The notes: a model not told the origin generated them from the letters alone. Shown: positions 11,325 to 20,243, numbered from the stretch's first letter. The stretch: DNA of 64,000 nt from Catenulispora acidiphila DSM 44928 (GCF_000024025.1 NC_013131.1:9280229-9344228), one strand, 5' to 3'. A program made the numbers and translations.

Positions 11325-12272
11325 TCACTCGGTGTCGACCAGCCGCTCGATCCGCTGCACCACATCGGCCTCGAAGCAGTTGTGCATGTGTGTGAGGCCC
11401 TTGAACCCGCTCACGCTGTCCAGCACGTGCCGGGTGTTCGCGTAGATCCCCTGCAGGCGTCCGGCCGCCATCGCGATCTGCTTCAGCACCCAGGTCAGCT
11501 CCACCTGCGCCTGCGCCGCGACCGCCGGCGTCATCGTGCCCACCGACATCACCTCCTCGACCAGAAACCCGCCGAGGGAGCCGATGAGCAGGTTGATCAG
11601 ACCGGTGACGGTGCCCTCGGCGAGCGCCGCCTCGCCGCGCAGCCCGCGCAGCGTCTCGGCGGTCTTGGCGAGGTTCTCGGCCAGGGTGTCCAGCTCGGTC
11701 AGGAAGTCGGCCAGCAGCGGGTAGAAGTGCTCGGCGGTCTCGTCGTCCCAGGTCTTGTGCAGGGCTCCGGCCGCGGAGCACAGGTCGGTGACCGTCTGCT
11801 GGACGTGCGCGTGCGTCGCGTCCCAGGCCTTGGCGGCGCGCTCCAGCTCGTCGGGGTCGCCGGTCAGCTTGTCCAGGAACTCGAACGGGCTCGGCAGGCC
11901 GGTGTGGTCCGAGACCCAGGCCAGCAGCCGCTTCTCCAGCCCGGTGATGCCGACCAGGTGGATGTGCGGGTGCGGTACCTCCAGGTGCGGGAAGTGGCGC
12001 TTGGCCAGCGCCTCCAGCTTCTCCTGGTCCCGCTCCAGCACATGTTCCGGGCGCGGCTCGGGTTTCTGCCCCTCCGGCAGCGCCTCGGCGCGGGCGATGA
12101 AGTCCTCGATGCTGTGGACCTCGGCGGCGGTCTGGCCGATCTGCTCGGTCAGCTCCGCGCCGGGCGCCTCCGCCAGCTTGCGGCGCTGGCTGCGGATCAC
12201 CAGCACGCCCAGCCCCCACATGCCGAAGATCAGGACCGCGAAGCTCAGGCCCGTGATGAGCATGACGTTCAC
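11325..12272 (-). CDS. Membrane-anchored helical protein with a WXG100-like segment
   Basis: This 315-residue protein has an N-terminal membrane segment (about residues 4-25), then a long helical region. Around 165-205 the KTWDDETAEHFYPLLADFL pattern, tryptophan followed by an amphipathic helix and later TLRGLRGEAALAEG, recalls WXG100-type targets of type VII secretion. A glycine-rich hydrophobic hairpin (GLINLLIGSLGGFLVEEV) follows near 215-235, and LTWVLKQIAMAAG begins the last helices. The GTG at 12272 overlaps the stop of the upstream gene (GTGA); an ATG three codons later is possible. No EccC, EccD or other ESX machinery is in the window, so a secretion role is inference from fold-like pattern and pairing. 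Confidence 0.5.
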   Translation of the reverse strand: MNVMLITGLSFAVLIFGMWGLGVLVIRSQRRKLAEAPGAELTEQIGQTAAEVHSIEDFIARAEALPEGQKPEPRPEHVLERDQEKLEALAKRHFPHLEVPHPHIHLVGITGLEKRLLAWVSDHTGLPSPFEFLDKLTGDPDELERAAKAWDATHAHVQQTVTDLCSAAGALHKTWDDETAEHFYPLLADFLTELDTLAENLAKTAETLRGLRGEAALAEGTVTGLINLLIGSLGGFLVEEVMSVGTMTPAVAAQAQVELTWVLKQIAMAAGRLQGIYANTRHVLDSVSGFKGLTHMHNCFEADVVQRIERLVDTE

Positions 12273-12634
12273 GAGTCGGCACCCCCCGACTGCTGCGGGA
12301 TCGTGCGGCGCCAGGGGAAGGCGTCGGGAGCCCACTCAGAGGCCTGCGACGCGGCCGGGTCCGGACCGGCCGGGTTGGCGCCGATCGCGCGCCCGCCGCC
12401 GAGTCCGGCGATGAAGTGGTCGATGACCTCGCAGGCCTCGGCGATGTCCTTCTCGGTCTCGGGAAGCCGCTGGTGGTAGGCGTCGCGCACCTCGGTCGCC
12501 TCGAACATCTTCCCGAAGGCGAAGTCGTGGACCCGGGCGCCCTCCAGCTTGCCGGGCACTTCGCGCAGCGACGCCTCCGCGGCCCGGAGCGCGGCCACGA
12601 ACGCGTCCATCGGGTCGGTCCCCTCCGTCGTCAC
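12269..12634 (-). CDS. Small helical protein paired with a WXG100-like membrane protein
   Basis: This 121-residue protein has two predicted amphipathic helices: MDAFVAALRAAEASLREVPG, and then VRDAYHQRLPETEKDIAEACEVIDHFIAGLGG after a short linker. A proline-rich, disordered tail containing two tryptophans follows. The length and helix-turn-helix form resemble EspC/WXG100-type small partners, though no WXG motif itself is present in the turn. The GTG at 12634 follows GGGAGGG. The stop overlaps the GTG of the membrane protein by 4 nt, so the two are made together. I do not recognise a named family with certainty. Confidence 0.5.
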   Translation of the reverse strand: MTTEGTDPMDAFVAALRAAEASLREVPGKLEGARVHDFAFGKMFEATEVRDAYHQRLPETEKDIAEACEVIDHFIAGLGGGRAIGANPAGPDPAASQASEWAPDAFPWRRTIPQQSGGADS

Positions 12635-12714
12635 CGAACCCTCCCCTCAGTAGATCCGACGCGGAGCCTACTCCGAGTTGCGCCTTTCACAGCACCCCGC
12701 GAACACTGGTTCCC

Positions 12715-13119
12715 ATGTATGAGATCAAGGTCGAGCGCACCGGCGACGGGCGCTACATCGCCACCAACGAGCGCGGCGCCCGCATCGAGCTGAGCGGGGA
12801 CGGCCAGGGCCCGAACTTCTCCCCGGTGGAACTGCTGCTGATCGCGGTGGCCGGCTGCAACATCGTCACCACCGAGCCGCTCACCGCGCAGCGCGGGCAC
12901 CGGATGACGACGCTGGCGGCGACCGCGACCTCGGAGAAGGTCGAGCGGAACAAGCTCGGGCCGGTGACGCTGTCCTACAGCGTGGAGCTCCCCGAGGGCG
13001 ACGCGGACGCCGCGAAGGTGTTCCGGGACGTCGCCGAGCGCGTGGAGGAGCGGCACTGCACGGTCAGCCGCTCGCTGCGCGAGGGCACGCCGGTGAACCT
13101 GGACCTCGACGGGGTCTGA
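12715..13119 (+). CDS. OsmC/Ohr family peroxidase-like protein
   Basis: OsmC-family proteins reduce organic hydroperoxides with two reactive cysteines. Both are here: Cys48 in LLIAVAGCNIVT and Cys115 in EERHCTVSRSL, each in its usual helix context. The 134 residues match a single OsmC domain (usual length 130-150). The N-terminal strand pattern MYEIKVERTGDGRYIAT and the GNFSPVELL-like segment (GPNFSPVELL) are also typical. The ATG at 12715 lacks a strong ribosome site. The gene stands alone between the divergent WXG-like pair and the convergent GNAT gene. OsmC and the YhfA-like subgroup cannot be told apart from this alone. Confidence 0.85.
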   Translation: MYEIKVERTGDGRYIATNERGARIELSGDGQGPNFSPVELLLIAVAGCNIVTTEPLTAQRGHRMTTLAATATSEKVERNKLGPVTLSYSVELPEGDADAAKVFRDVAERVEERHCTVSRSLREGTPVNLDLDGV

Positions 13120-13128
13120 GGCCCGACG

Positions 13129-13692
13129 TCAGTACCCGACCGGGTTGGTGTGCAGGATCCGGTAGAACTGCTTGCTGTCGGACCACACGCCGTTGATGAA
13201 CAGGTGCGCGCGCGACAGGCCGATCTCCTCGAACCCGCACTTGGCCAGCACCCGCTGCGAGGCGACGTTGTCCACGTTGGTCCCGGCCTCGACGCGGTGG
13301 ATGTTCCAGCGCTCCAGCGCGTAGCCGCAGACCGCGTTCACCGACGCGGTCGCCAGGCCGCGGCCGTTCAGGGCGGCGTCGACCCAGTAGCCCATCCGGG
13401 CGTTGAGGAAGATGCCCAGCTCGATGTTCGACAGCGTGAGGCTGCCGTAGACCTCGGCGTCCCCGCGGTCGAGCGTCCAGCGCTCGACGCGGCCCGCGGC
13501 GCGCTCCTCGTCGAACTTCTTCAGCCGCCAGTACTGGCCCTGTTCGGTGTAGAAGTCGTCCGGGCGGATCGGCTCCCAGCGCTCCAGGTGATCGCGGTTG
13601 CGCTCGTAGGCGCGCGCGAACGCCGCCGCGTCGGTCAGCCGGACCGGGCGCAGCAGCACATCCTCGGACAGCCGTATTTCCCCACTGGTCAT
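13129..13692 (-). CDS. RimJ/RimL-type GNAT acetyltransferase
   Basis: This 187-residue acetyl-CoA-dependent N-acetyltransferase belongs to the GNAT fold, closest in pattern to ribosomal-protein alanine acetyltransferases. It shows LRPVRLTDAAAFARAYERNR at the N-terminus, then ARMGYWVDAALNGRGLATASV (the acetyl-CoA loop is NGRGLAT) and VEAGTNVDNVASQRVLAKCGFEEIG, the usual GNAT C-terminal motif. It starts 16 nt after the smc stop in the same direction and may be read through from smc. The target (ribosomal protein, small molecule or drug) cannot be told from sequence. Confidence 0.85.
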   Translation of the reverse strand: MTSGEIRLSEDVLLRPVRLTDAAAFARAYERNRDHLERWEPIRPDDFYTEQGQYWRLKKFDEERAAGRVERWTLDRGDAEVYGSLTLSNIELGIFLNARMGYWVDAALNGRGLATASVNAVCGYALERWNIHRVEAGTNVDNVASQRVLAKCGFEEIGLSRAHLFINGVWSDSKQFYRILHTNPVGY

Positions 13693-13708
13693 CGCAGCAG
13701 GGTAAGGC

Positions 13709-16700
13709 TCAGACGGTCTCGTCTTCCATTGCGCTCTCGGCTGGGCTGTCGGGAGCCGCCTGCGGTTGAGCCGGCTGGACCGCCTGCGCCGGGAGGATCT
13801 TCGGCGCGTCGCTTATGGCGCCGGTCTCCTTGTTGCGCAGCTTCTGGCTGATGACCGTGGTGACGCCGTCCCCGCGCATGGTGACGCCGTACAGCGCGTC
13901 GGCGACCTCCATGGTGCGCTTCTGGTGCGTGATCACGATCAGCTGCGAGGTGGCCCGCAGCTCCTCCATGATGTTGATCAGCCGGCCCAGGTTGGTGTCG
14001 TCCAGCGCCGCCTCGACCTCGTCCATGATGTAGAACGGCGAGGGCCGGGCCTTGAAGATGGACACCAGGAACGCCACGGCGGTCAGCGACCGCTCGCCGC
14101 CGGACAGCAGCGACAGGCGCTTGACCTTCTTGCCGGGCGGGCGCGCCTCGACCTCGATGCCGGTGGTCAGCATGTCCTCGGGGTCGGTGAGGATCAGCCG
14201 GCCGTCGCCGCCGGGGAACAGGCGGGAGAACACGCCCTCGAACTCCCGGGCCACGTCGGCGAAGGCCTCGGTGAAGACCTGCTCGACCCGGTCGTCGACC
14301 TCCTTGATGATGTCCAGCAGGTCCTTGCGGGTCTTCTTCAGGTCTTCCAGCTGCTCGGACAGGAACTGGTGCCGCTCCTCCAGCGCCGCGAACTCCTCCA
14401 GCGCCAGCGGGTTCACCTTGCCCAGGGCCGTGTAGTCCTTCTCGGCCTTCTTCAGGCGGCGCTGCTGCTCGGCGCGGTCGTAGGGCACTGCGATGTCGCC
14501 CTCGACGGTCGGCGGGATCGGCACCTCCGGGCCGTACTCGGCGACCAGCACGTCGGCCTCGACGCCGTGCTCGGCCAGCGCCTTCTCCTCCATCTGCTCG
14601 ATGCGCATCCGGCGCTCGGCGCGGGCCACCTCGTCGCGGTGCACCGAGTCGGTGAGCTTCTCCAGCTCCCCGGACAGCTCGCGGACCCGGACGCGCACGA
14701 CCTGGATCCCGGCGTCGTGCTCGACCCGCGCGCGCTCGGCCGCCTCGCGCCGCTCCTGGGCCAGCGCCAGCGACTGCTCCAGATGCCGGATGACCTGCTC
14801 GAAACCGTGCGCCACGGCTCGGGCGACCTCGGCCTCCTCGGCCAGGCGCTCGGCACGCTCTATGGCCCGCTCGCGAGCCTCGCGCTCCTGCTGCGCGGCG
14901 CGGTCCAGCTGGTCGGCGCGGCCGGCCAGGGCCCGCGCGCGCTCCTCGGCGGTGCGCACCGCCAGGCGCGCCTCCATCTCCGCGGTGCGCGCGGCGGTGG
15001 CCTGCTGGGCGAAGGTGTCGCGCCGGTCGCTGGACAGCGTGTCGTCGAGTTCTTCGGCGGCGGCGGCGATCTCCTGAGCCTCCAGGAGCTGCCCCTCCAG
15101 CTCCTCCACCTGTGCCAGGTCGCGCTCGCGCGCCTCCTCGGCCTTCTCGATCGCGGCGACGAAGCGCTCCACCTCGCTGAGCGCGGCGCGGGCCTGGCCG
15201 CCGAGGCGGCCCAGCTGCTGCGCGACCCCGGCCTTCTGGCTGTCGGCCTGGCGGCGCTGCGCCATCAGCGAGTCCACGTGCGCCTTGGCGCTCTGCCGCT
15301 CGGCGGTCGCGAACTCCAGCTCGGTGCGCAGCCGCTCGGCCCGCGCCCCGGCCTCGTACAGCTTCTCGGCGGCCTCGTCGACCGCGGCCTGGACCTCCAG
15401 CAGGGTCGGCGCCGAGGACGAGCCGCCGCGCGCCGAATCCCGGCCGAGCACGTCGCCGTCCCGGGTCACGGCCCGCACGTCCGGGATCCGCCCGATGAGC
15501 TCGGAGGCCTCGGACAGGTCCTCCACGACCGCCATCCGGTTCAGCAGCCGGGTGAACGCCGGGCGCAGCTCCTCCTGGACCTGGATCAGGTCGATGACAT
15601 AGCGGGCGTCTCCGGGCAGCTGCGGCCATTCGCCGTCATCGGCATAGGAGAGGTCGCCGCCGACGATGACCGTCGCCTGGCCGGCGTCGTCGGCCTTGAG
15701 CAGCCGGATGGCGTTCACCGCGCTGTCCACGCTGGTCACCGCGACCGCGTCGGCGGCGGTGCCGAGCGCGGCGGCGACCGCGGCCTCGGCGCCGGACTCC
15801 ACGGTCAGTATCGCCGCGACGCTGCCGAGCAGGCCCGAGAGCCGGTCGGTGGCGGCCAGCAGGGCGCCGGCGCCGTCCTTGCGGTTCAGGCCGAGTTCGA
15901 GGGCTTCCTTGCGGGCGGCGAAGCCGGCGTGCTCCTTCTGCGCCTCGCGCTCGGCGGCGCGCAGCTCGGTGAGCTTCTCCTCGGACTCCGACAGCGCCTG
16001 CGAGGCCTGTTCGACCTCGTCGTCGAGCCCGCCGCCGTCCGTCTCCAGGCTCTCGACCTCGGCCTTGAGCTCGTCGTACTCGCGCTGCACGCCGGCGGCC
16101 CGGGACCGGGCGTCCTCGGCGGCGGCGCCGAGGCGGCCGATCTCGGCGTCGGCGGCGGCGGCCTTGGACCGCATCGCGCCGACCCGGCCCTCGAGCTTGG
16201 CCAGGCTCTCGCGCTGGTCCGCGGCGGCGCGCACGGAGGCGGCCAGCCGCCGCTCCTCCTGCTGCAGCGCGGTCTCGGCGTCGGTGCGCTGCATGACCGC
16301 GCCGGCCAGGGTCTCCTGCGCCTCCGCGATCTCCTCGGCGAGGTCGGCCTCTTCCTCACGGATGCGCGCGGCCTCGGCCTGCATCTCCTCGGGGTCGCGG
16401 CCGTGCCGCTCCTCGGGGGCGGTGCGCGAGGCGTTGCGGACGCGCTCGACGGCCAGCTGCGCCGAACCGCGGTAGCGCTCCTTCAGGGAGCTGAGGCGAT
16501 ACCAGGTCTCCTGGGTCTGAGCCAGATACGGGACCAGGGCGGCGCCGCGCTGTTCGAGTTCGGATTCCTGAGCCTGCGCCTCGGCGTACAAGCGCTCCAG
16601 CTGCTTGCGCCGGACCTTCATCTGCTCTTCGTCGGCGGCCTCCTGCTCGAAGGCCTGCCGCATGCCGACCAGGTCGTCGGCGAGCAGGCGCAGCCGGGCG

Positions 16701-17371
16701 TCGCGCAGGTCGGACTGGATGACCACGGCGCGGCGCGCCACCTCGGCCTGCCGGCCGAGCGGCTTGAGCTGGCGGCGCAGTTCGCCGGTGAGGTCGGTGA
16801 GCCGGGTCAGGTTGGCCTGCATGGCGTCGAGCTTGCGGAGCGCCTTCTCTTTGCGCTTGCGGTGTTTCAGGACGCCGGCCGCCTCCTCGATGAAGGAGCG
16901 GCGGTCCTCCGGACCGGCCTGCAGGACCGCGTCCAGCCGGCCCTGGCCGAGGATGACGTGCATCTCGCGGCCGATGCCGGAGTCGGAGAGGAGTTCCTGG
17001 ATGTCGAGCAGACGGCAGGGATCGCCGTTGATCGCGTACTCCGAGCCGCCGTTGCGGAACATGATCCGCGAGATCGTGACCTCGGAGTAGTCGATCGGGA
17101 GCGCGCCGTCGGAGTTGTCGATGGTCAGCGCCACCTCGGCGCGGCCCAGCGGGGCGCGGCCGGTGGTGCCGGCGAAGATGACGTCCTCCATCTTGCCGCC
17201 GCGCAGCGACTTGGCACCCTGCTCGCCCATCACCCAGGCCAGGGCGTCCACGACGTTCGACTTGCCCGAGCCGTTCGGGCCGACCACGCACGTGATGCCC
17301 GGTTCCAGGCGCAGGGTGGTGGCCGACGCGAAGGACTTGAAGCCGCGCAGGGTCAGGGTCTTCAGGTACAC
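13709..17371 (-). CDS. smc: Chromosome segregation protein SMC
   Basis: This is the 1220-residue ATPase of the bacterial condensin complex, which organises and segregates the chromosome. The ATP-binding head has Walker A GPNGSGKS (residues 31-38) and the GQG loop (about 147). Two long coiled coils flank a hinge domain (about 500-680, rich in Gly and hydrophobic residues). The C-terminal head has the signature LLSGGERSL and Walker B FYIMDEVEAALDD. The GTG at 17371 gives the conserved N-terminus (V/M)YLKTLTLRGFKSF. A GTG four codons earlier sits directly on the AGGAG site, and a longer ORF upstream is Arg-rich and unlikely. The ScpA/ScpB partners are not in the window. Confidence 0.96.
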   Translation of the reverse strand: MYLKTLTLRGFKSFASATTLRLEPGITCVVGPNGSGKSNVVDALAWVMGEQGAKSLRGGKMEDVIFAGTTGRAPLGRAEVALTIDNSDGALPIDYSEVTISRIMFRNGGSEYAINGDPCRLLDIQELLSDSGIGREMHVILGQGRLDAVLQAGPEDRRSFIEEAAGVLKHRKRKEKALRKLDAMQANLTRLTDLTGELRRQLKPLGRQAEVARRAVVIQSDLRDARLRLLADDLVGMRQAFEQEAADEEQMKVRRKQLERLYAEAQAQESELEQRGAALVPYLAQTQETWYRLSSLKERYRGSAQLAVERVRNASRTAPEERHGRDPEEMQAEAARIREEEADLAEEIAEAQETLAGAVMQRTDAETALQQEERRLAASVRAAADQRESLAKLEGRVGAMRSKAAAADAEIGRLGAAAEDARSRAAGVQREYDELKAEVESLETDGGGLDDEVEQASQALSESEEKLTELRAAEREAQKEHAGFAARKEALELGLNRKDGAGALLAATDRLSGLLGSVAAILTVESGAEAAVAAALGTAADAVAVTSVDSAVNAIRLLKADDAGQATVIVGGDLSYADDGEWPQLPGDARYVIDLIQVQEELRPAFTRLLNRMAVVEDLSEASELIGRIPDVRAVTRDGDVLGRDSARGGSSSAPTLLEVQAAVDEAAEKLYEAGARAERLRTELEFATAERQSAKAHVDSLMAQRRQADSQKAGVAQQLGRLGGQARAALSEVERFVAAIEKAEEARERDLAQVEELEGQLLEAQEIAAAAEELDDTLSSDRRDTFAQQATAARTAEMEARLAVRTAEERARALAGRADQLDRAAQQEREARERAIERAERLAEEAEVARAVAHGFEQVIRHLEQSLALAQERREAAERARVEHDAGIQVVRVRVRELSGELEKLTDSVHRDEVARAERRMRIEQMEEKALAEHGVEADVLVAEYGPEVPIPPTVEGDIAVPYDRAEQQRRLKKAEKDYTALGKVNPLALEEFAALEERHQFLSEQLEDLKKTRKDLLDIIKEVDDRVEQVFTEAFADVAREFEGVFSRLFPGGDGRLILTDPEDMLTTGIEVEARPPGKKVKRLSLLSGGERSLTAVAFLVSIFKARPSPFYIMDEVEAALDDTNLGRLINIMEELRATSQLIVITHQKRTMEVADALYGVTMRGDGVTTVISQKLRNKETGAISDAPKILPAQAVQPAQPQAAPDSPAESAMEDETV

Positions 17372-17485
17372 GTGCGGCGACACTCTCCTGCGCTGCCCGC
17401 CCGGCGGGCCTGATAAGGGGTCCGGATGACGCCTCGCCTGATCACAAGCCCGGCGACGCTCTTGGCGAGCGTACCCCCTCCAGGA

Positions 17486-17519
17486 CAAGGGACGCCGGAG
17501 GTCGCTCCAACGTCCCTTG
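17486..17519 (-). terminator. Hairpin between the small coiled-coil gene and smc
   Basis: CAAGGGACG and its exact complement CGTCCCTTG enclose a nested GGAG/CTCC pair, making a nearly continuous 13-bp stem with small 2-nt bulges. It lies 33 nt beyond the stop of the small gene on the minus strand and 115 nt upstream of smc. It could end the small transcript or act as an smc leader structure; there is no T-tract. Confidence 0.6.
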
Positions 17520-17551
17520 GGTGGAGATGCCGCTGTTGGGGAATACCAGGA

Positions 17552-17761
17552 CTAGCGGGACAGAGCGGGTTCCCGCTCCAGCTCGCTGAATTCGGAGTCC
17601 AGCCCGGTCGAGCTGTACTTCGAAGCGGCCAGCGCCGCGTTCTCGTCCTCGAGGCGGGACACATACGCCTCAAGATCGACGACGCGCTGCTTGAGCCGCC
17701 TCATCTCGGAAACCATGCGGTGGTCCACCGCAGCGACATGCCCGAGAAGCGCCTTAGCCAT
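17552..17761 (-). CDS. Small coiled-coil protein upstream of smc
   Basis: This 69-residue protein starts MAKALLGHVAAVDHRMVSEM and continues as one heptad-rich coiled coil (RRLKQRVVDLEAYVSRLEDE) with a short polar tail. The MAKALLG start followed by a leucine-zipper-like helix is a pattern I know from small uncharacterised actinobacterial proteins; no function is established to my knowledge. The ATG at 17761 has AAGGA at 8 nt. A consensus TTGACA lies 54 nt upstream on the minus strand (17820-17815), though the -10 is poor. It may be co-expressed with smc, but the hairpin between them argues for a separate message. Confidence 0.72.
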   Translation of the reverse strand: MAKALLGHVAAVDHRMVSEMRRLKQRVVDLEAYVSRLEDENAALAASKYSSTGLDSEFSELEREPALSR

Positions 17762-18208
17762 AGTGAGGGTCCTTCACGATGAGTGCCTGGCGTCTTCGCC
17801 AGAGCCTCTGTAGGTGTCAACCTGCCAGACAAGGTGGTGCCGTGGTCGCGCACCGGCTGCGGGGGCAGCGTCGTCAGCGTTATGAATCAGCGATGAGGCC
17901 GGTGTTTAGCCGGTTTCACCACAGGGCATACCGCGCCGACAAAAAGGAGTGCGCGACTACCAGGGTCGCACCGAAAGGGGTCTTGGGTCAACACGAAGGC
18001 AGGCACCGCAAAGCGGACCGCGCGGGCCGTGGTGCCACTCGATCACTTGGGACACCCGGGCGTCAAGCTTTATCCGTGCGGGATCCGCCTTATTCGGAGC
18101 GGGAATTCACCCTAGAGGGGCGGGGCGACGAGGAGCGGGACCGGGGTGCCGCGCAAAGCTTTGCCCAAGTCACTCGAACGGGCTAGAGACCCTTTGTAGC
18201 TTGGCCGT
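17762..18208. other. 447-nt intergenic region, divergent promoters, no gene found
   Basis: This gap separates the small coiled-coil gene from the first CAP-domain gene. It is lower in GC than its surroundings and has no coding pattern in any frame. I see a TTGACA on the minus strand at 17820-17815 with a weak GAAGAC 17 nt further on, and a CCGG-TGTTTAG-CCGG hairpin near 17912. The length leaves room for a long leader or small RNA on either side. I checked for the c-di-AMP (ydaO) riboswitch often found ahead of cell-wall genes in actinomycetes and did not find its conserved blocks. Confidence 0.5.
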
Positions 18209-19021
18209 ATGGCCTCAGCGCTTGACGGCGGGAACGCGTCCGCGGACCCGCCGCGCCCGACCAGCCATCGCCGCCGGACCGTCCGCCGACGTCCCAGTCT
18301 GCGCAGGTCGGCGGCGACCGCCGTGGTCGCCGGACTGGCGATCACCGCGCCGCTGATGACGCTGCGCGCCCACGACGAAGACACAGTCGCCCTCGGACCG
18401 GACACCCCGAACAGCTCAGTGCCGACCTCCGCGGGTCCCCCGAGTGCCGCGACTCCCCCGAACGCCGCAGCGAAGGCACCGGCGCTGGTTCCTTCCCCGG
18501 ATCCGGCGGCGACCACCGGCAGCCGCTCCCTCCCGCCGGTGTCCCGGGACGCGACGCGGACGCCGACCTCCGCCCTTCCGACGCGGACCGCTTCCACGGC
18601 CGGCAGCGGCGCGCCGACCGTACAGATCTCCTCCGATGAAGCCACCTCCTACGAGGCCGAGGTGGTCGCGCTGACCAACGACCAGCGCGCGGCACACGGC
18701 TGCCCGGCCCTGCGCGACGACTCCCGGCTGCGCGCCGCGGCCGTCGGCCACAGCGTCGACATGCAGGCGCGGGACTACTTCGACCACAACACCCCCGACG
18801 GCGTGACCCCGTGGACCCGCATCGGGGCTCAGGGATATTCCGACCCCTCCGCGGAGAACATCGCCAAGGGGCAGCCCACACCGCAGGCGGTCGTCGAGGC
18901 GTGGATGAATTCCGCGGGGCACCGAGCCAACATCCTGAACTGCTCGTCCAAGGCCATCGGCGTGGGAGTGCAGTTCGGACCGGGCGGGCCCTGGTGGACT
19001 CAGGACTTCGGCTATTCCTGA
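18209..19021 (+). CDS. Secreted CAP-domain (SCP/YkwD-like) protein
   Basis: This 270-residue exported protein has an Arg-rich N-terminus and one membrane segment or signal (AATAVVAGLAITAPLM, about 35-50). A Pro/Thr/Ser/Ala-rich linker follows (about 60-140), then a CAP domain (about 145-270). The CAP motifs are intact: NDQRAAHGCPAL, VGHSVDMQARDYFDHNTPDGVTPW, SAENIAKGQ, EAWMNSAGHRANIL and a final WTQDFGYS. The two CAP-cavity histidines lie in GHSVDM and GHRANIL. Bacterial YkwD-type proteins are extracytoplasmic; their exact biochemical role is open. ATG 18209 is the start in the listed frame. A second CAP-like gene follows 150 nt downstream. Confidence 0.9.
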   Translation: MASALDGGNASADPPRPTSHRRRTVRRRPSLRRSAATAVVAGLAITAPLMTLRAHDEDTVALGPDTPNSSVPTSAGPPSAATPPNAAAKAPALVPSPDPAATTGSRSLPPVSRDATRTPTSALPTRTASTAGSGAPTVQISSDEATSYEAEVVALTNDQRAAHGCPALRDDSRLRAAAVGHSVDMQARDYFDHNTPDGVTPWTRIGAQGYSDPSAENIAKGQPTPQAVVEAWMNSAGHRANILNCSSKAIGVGVQFGPGGPWWTQDFGYS

Positions 19022-19171
19022 GCTGTCCACCCCTGTATCCAGGGCCGTATTCAGGGCCTTAGTGATCACGAAAATCCGTTCCCACCGGTGCGCGAATCCC
19101 CTTACTCACCATGCGCCCCAGCGGTAGCATCTGGTGACTTCGGGCGCTTGGAGACCAGGGGGAATCAGCGC

Positions 19172-20143
19172 ATGGACCTACGCACGTGGCAGGAGGCCGG
19201 CATCCGGGCCGGCTCCTACAGCGCGCGCCACCGGGGCCGCAGCCCGTTCAGCCCGCTGCGGCCGGCGCCGATCGCCATCGGCAGCCTGTCCACGGCGGCC
19301 ATCGCCGCCTTCGCCTTCGTCGCGCCGGGAGTCCTGCACGGCACCCCGGCCGGGGCGAGCTCGACGGTCCTGGACGGCGCGCCGAACCGCGTCGCGCCGA
19401 TGGCGCCGGGCCACGGCGGCGACGCGGCGCCCGGGTTCGTCACCGTCACCGCGCCGGCGAGTTCGTCCTCGGACTCCCCCGCGACGCCGACGAGCACCGC
19501 GACCTCCGAACAGGCGGCGGTGAGTTCCAGCCCGGCGCCGTACACCGAGCACACCCCGACCATGTCGGGCAGCTCCTCGCGGCCCTCGCAGCCGCAGCCG
19601 AGCCAGTCGCAGGCGCCGCCGTCCACGTCGCCGACCGCGCCGACGTCCCCGGCCTCGCCGACCGCGCCGAGCCAGCGGCCGACCGAACCGCCGACGATCC
19701 CGCCGAGCGCCCCGGTCGTCCCGCCGCCGACCTCCAGCACGACCACCACGCCCTTCAACTCCTCGGCCGCGGTCTCCTCCGCCCTGAGCGAGATCGGCCG
19801 AGCCCGCGGGCAGCAGGGCGTCAGCCTGATGAGCGTGAACACGCTGCTGACCAAGGCGGCGAAGGTCCACTCCGTGGACATGGCGCGCACCGGCGACTTC
19901 AGCCACATCGGCTCCGACGGCTCGGACCCCTTCAGCCGCGCGGCGAACGTGGGCTGCTTCTCGCTGTCCCAGGAGCTGATCGCGCACGGCAAGCCCGGCG
20001 ACGACGTCATCGGCGCGCTGATGCGCGACCCGGCTTCCAAGCGGGCGCTGCTGTCGTTCTGGAACAGCACGATCGGCGTCTCGGCCCAGCTGGACCCGGC
20101 GACCGGCGACGTGTACTGGACGATCGAGCTGGGCTGGGTCTAG
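19172..20143 (+). CDS. Secreted CAP-like protein with a degenerate CAP domain
   Basis: This 323-residue exported protein is built like its upstream neighbour. It has a short cytoplasmic part, a hydrophobic segment (about 32-55), a very long Ser/Pro/Thr linker (about 75-205) and a C-terminal domain of about 115 residues. The domain keeps the first CAP motif (AAKVHSVDMARTGDFSHIG), the later W-rich strand (FWNSTIGVSAQLD) and the ending VYWTIELGWV. In place of the GHR(A/R)NIL motif it has DPASKRALLSFW, so the second cavity histidine is lost. ATG 19172 follows AGGGGG at 8-9 nt. It may have become a binding or structural paralogue; that is inference. Confidence 0.78.
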   Translation: MDLRTWQEAGIRAGSYSARHRGRSPFSPLRPAPIAIGSLSTAAIAAFAFVAPGVLHGTPAGASSTVLDGAPNRVAPMAPGHGGDAAPGFVTVTAPASSSSDSPATPTSTATSEQAAVSSSPAPYTEHTPTMSGSSSRPSQPQPSQSQAPPSTSPTAPTSPASPTAPSQRPTEPPTIPPSAPVVPPPTSSTTTTPFNSSAAVSSALSEIGRARGQQGVSLMSVNTLLTKAAKVHSVDMARTGDFSHIGSDGSDPFSRAANVGCFSLSQELIAHGKPGDDVIGALMRDPASKRALLSFWNSTIGVSAQLDPATGDVYWTIELGWV

Positions 20144-20243
20144 TCCCTGGTCGGGCTCCGGGCGTTCACCCGCATTGCGGAGGCGTTCACCCGCATTGCG
20201 GAGACTCCGTGCTGCCGCGCGCCCTCGGTCGTTGAACCAAGGC

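Noticed and set aside
17762-18208. ydaO (c-di-AMP) riboswitch before the CAP gene
   Set aside because: The conserved core blocks were not found on either strand.
17779-18356. Small ORFs in the gap before the CAP gene
   Set aside because: No ribosome site, mixed composition and no recognisable motif; treated as leader or promoter.
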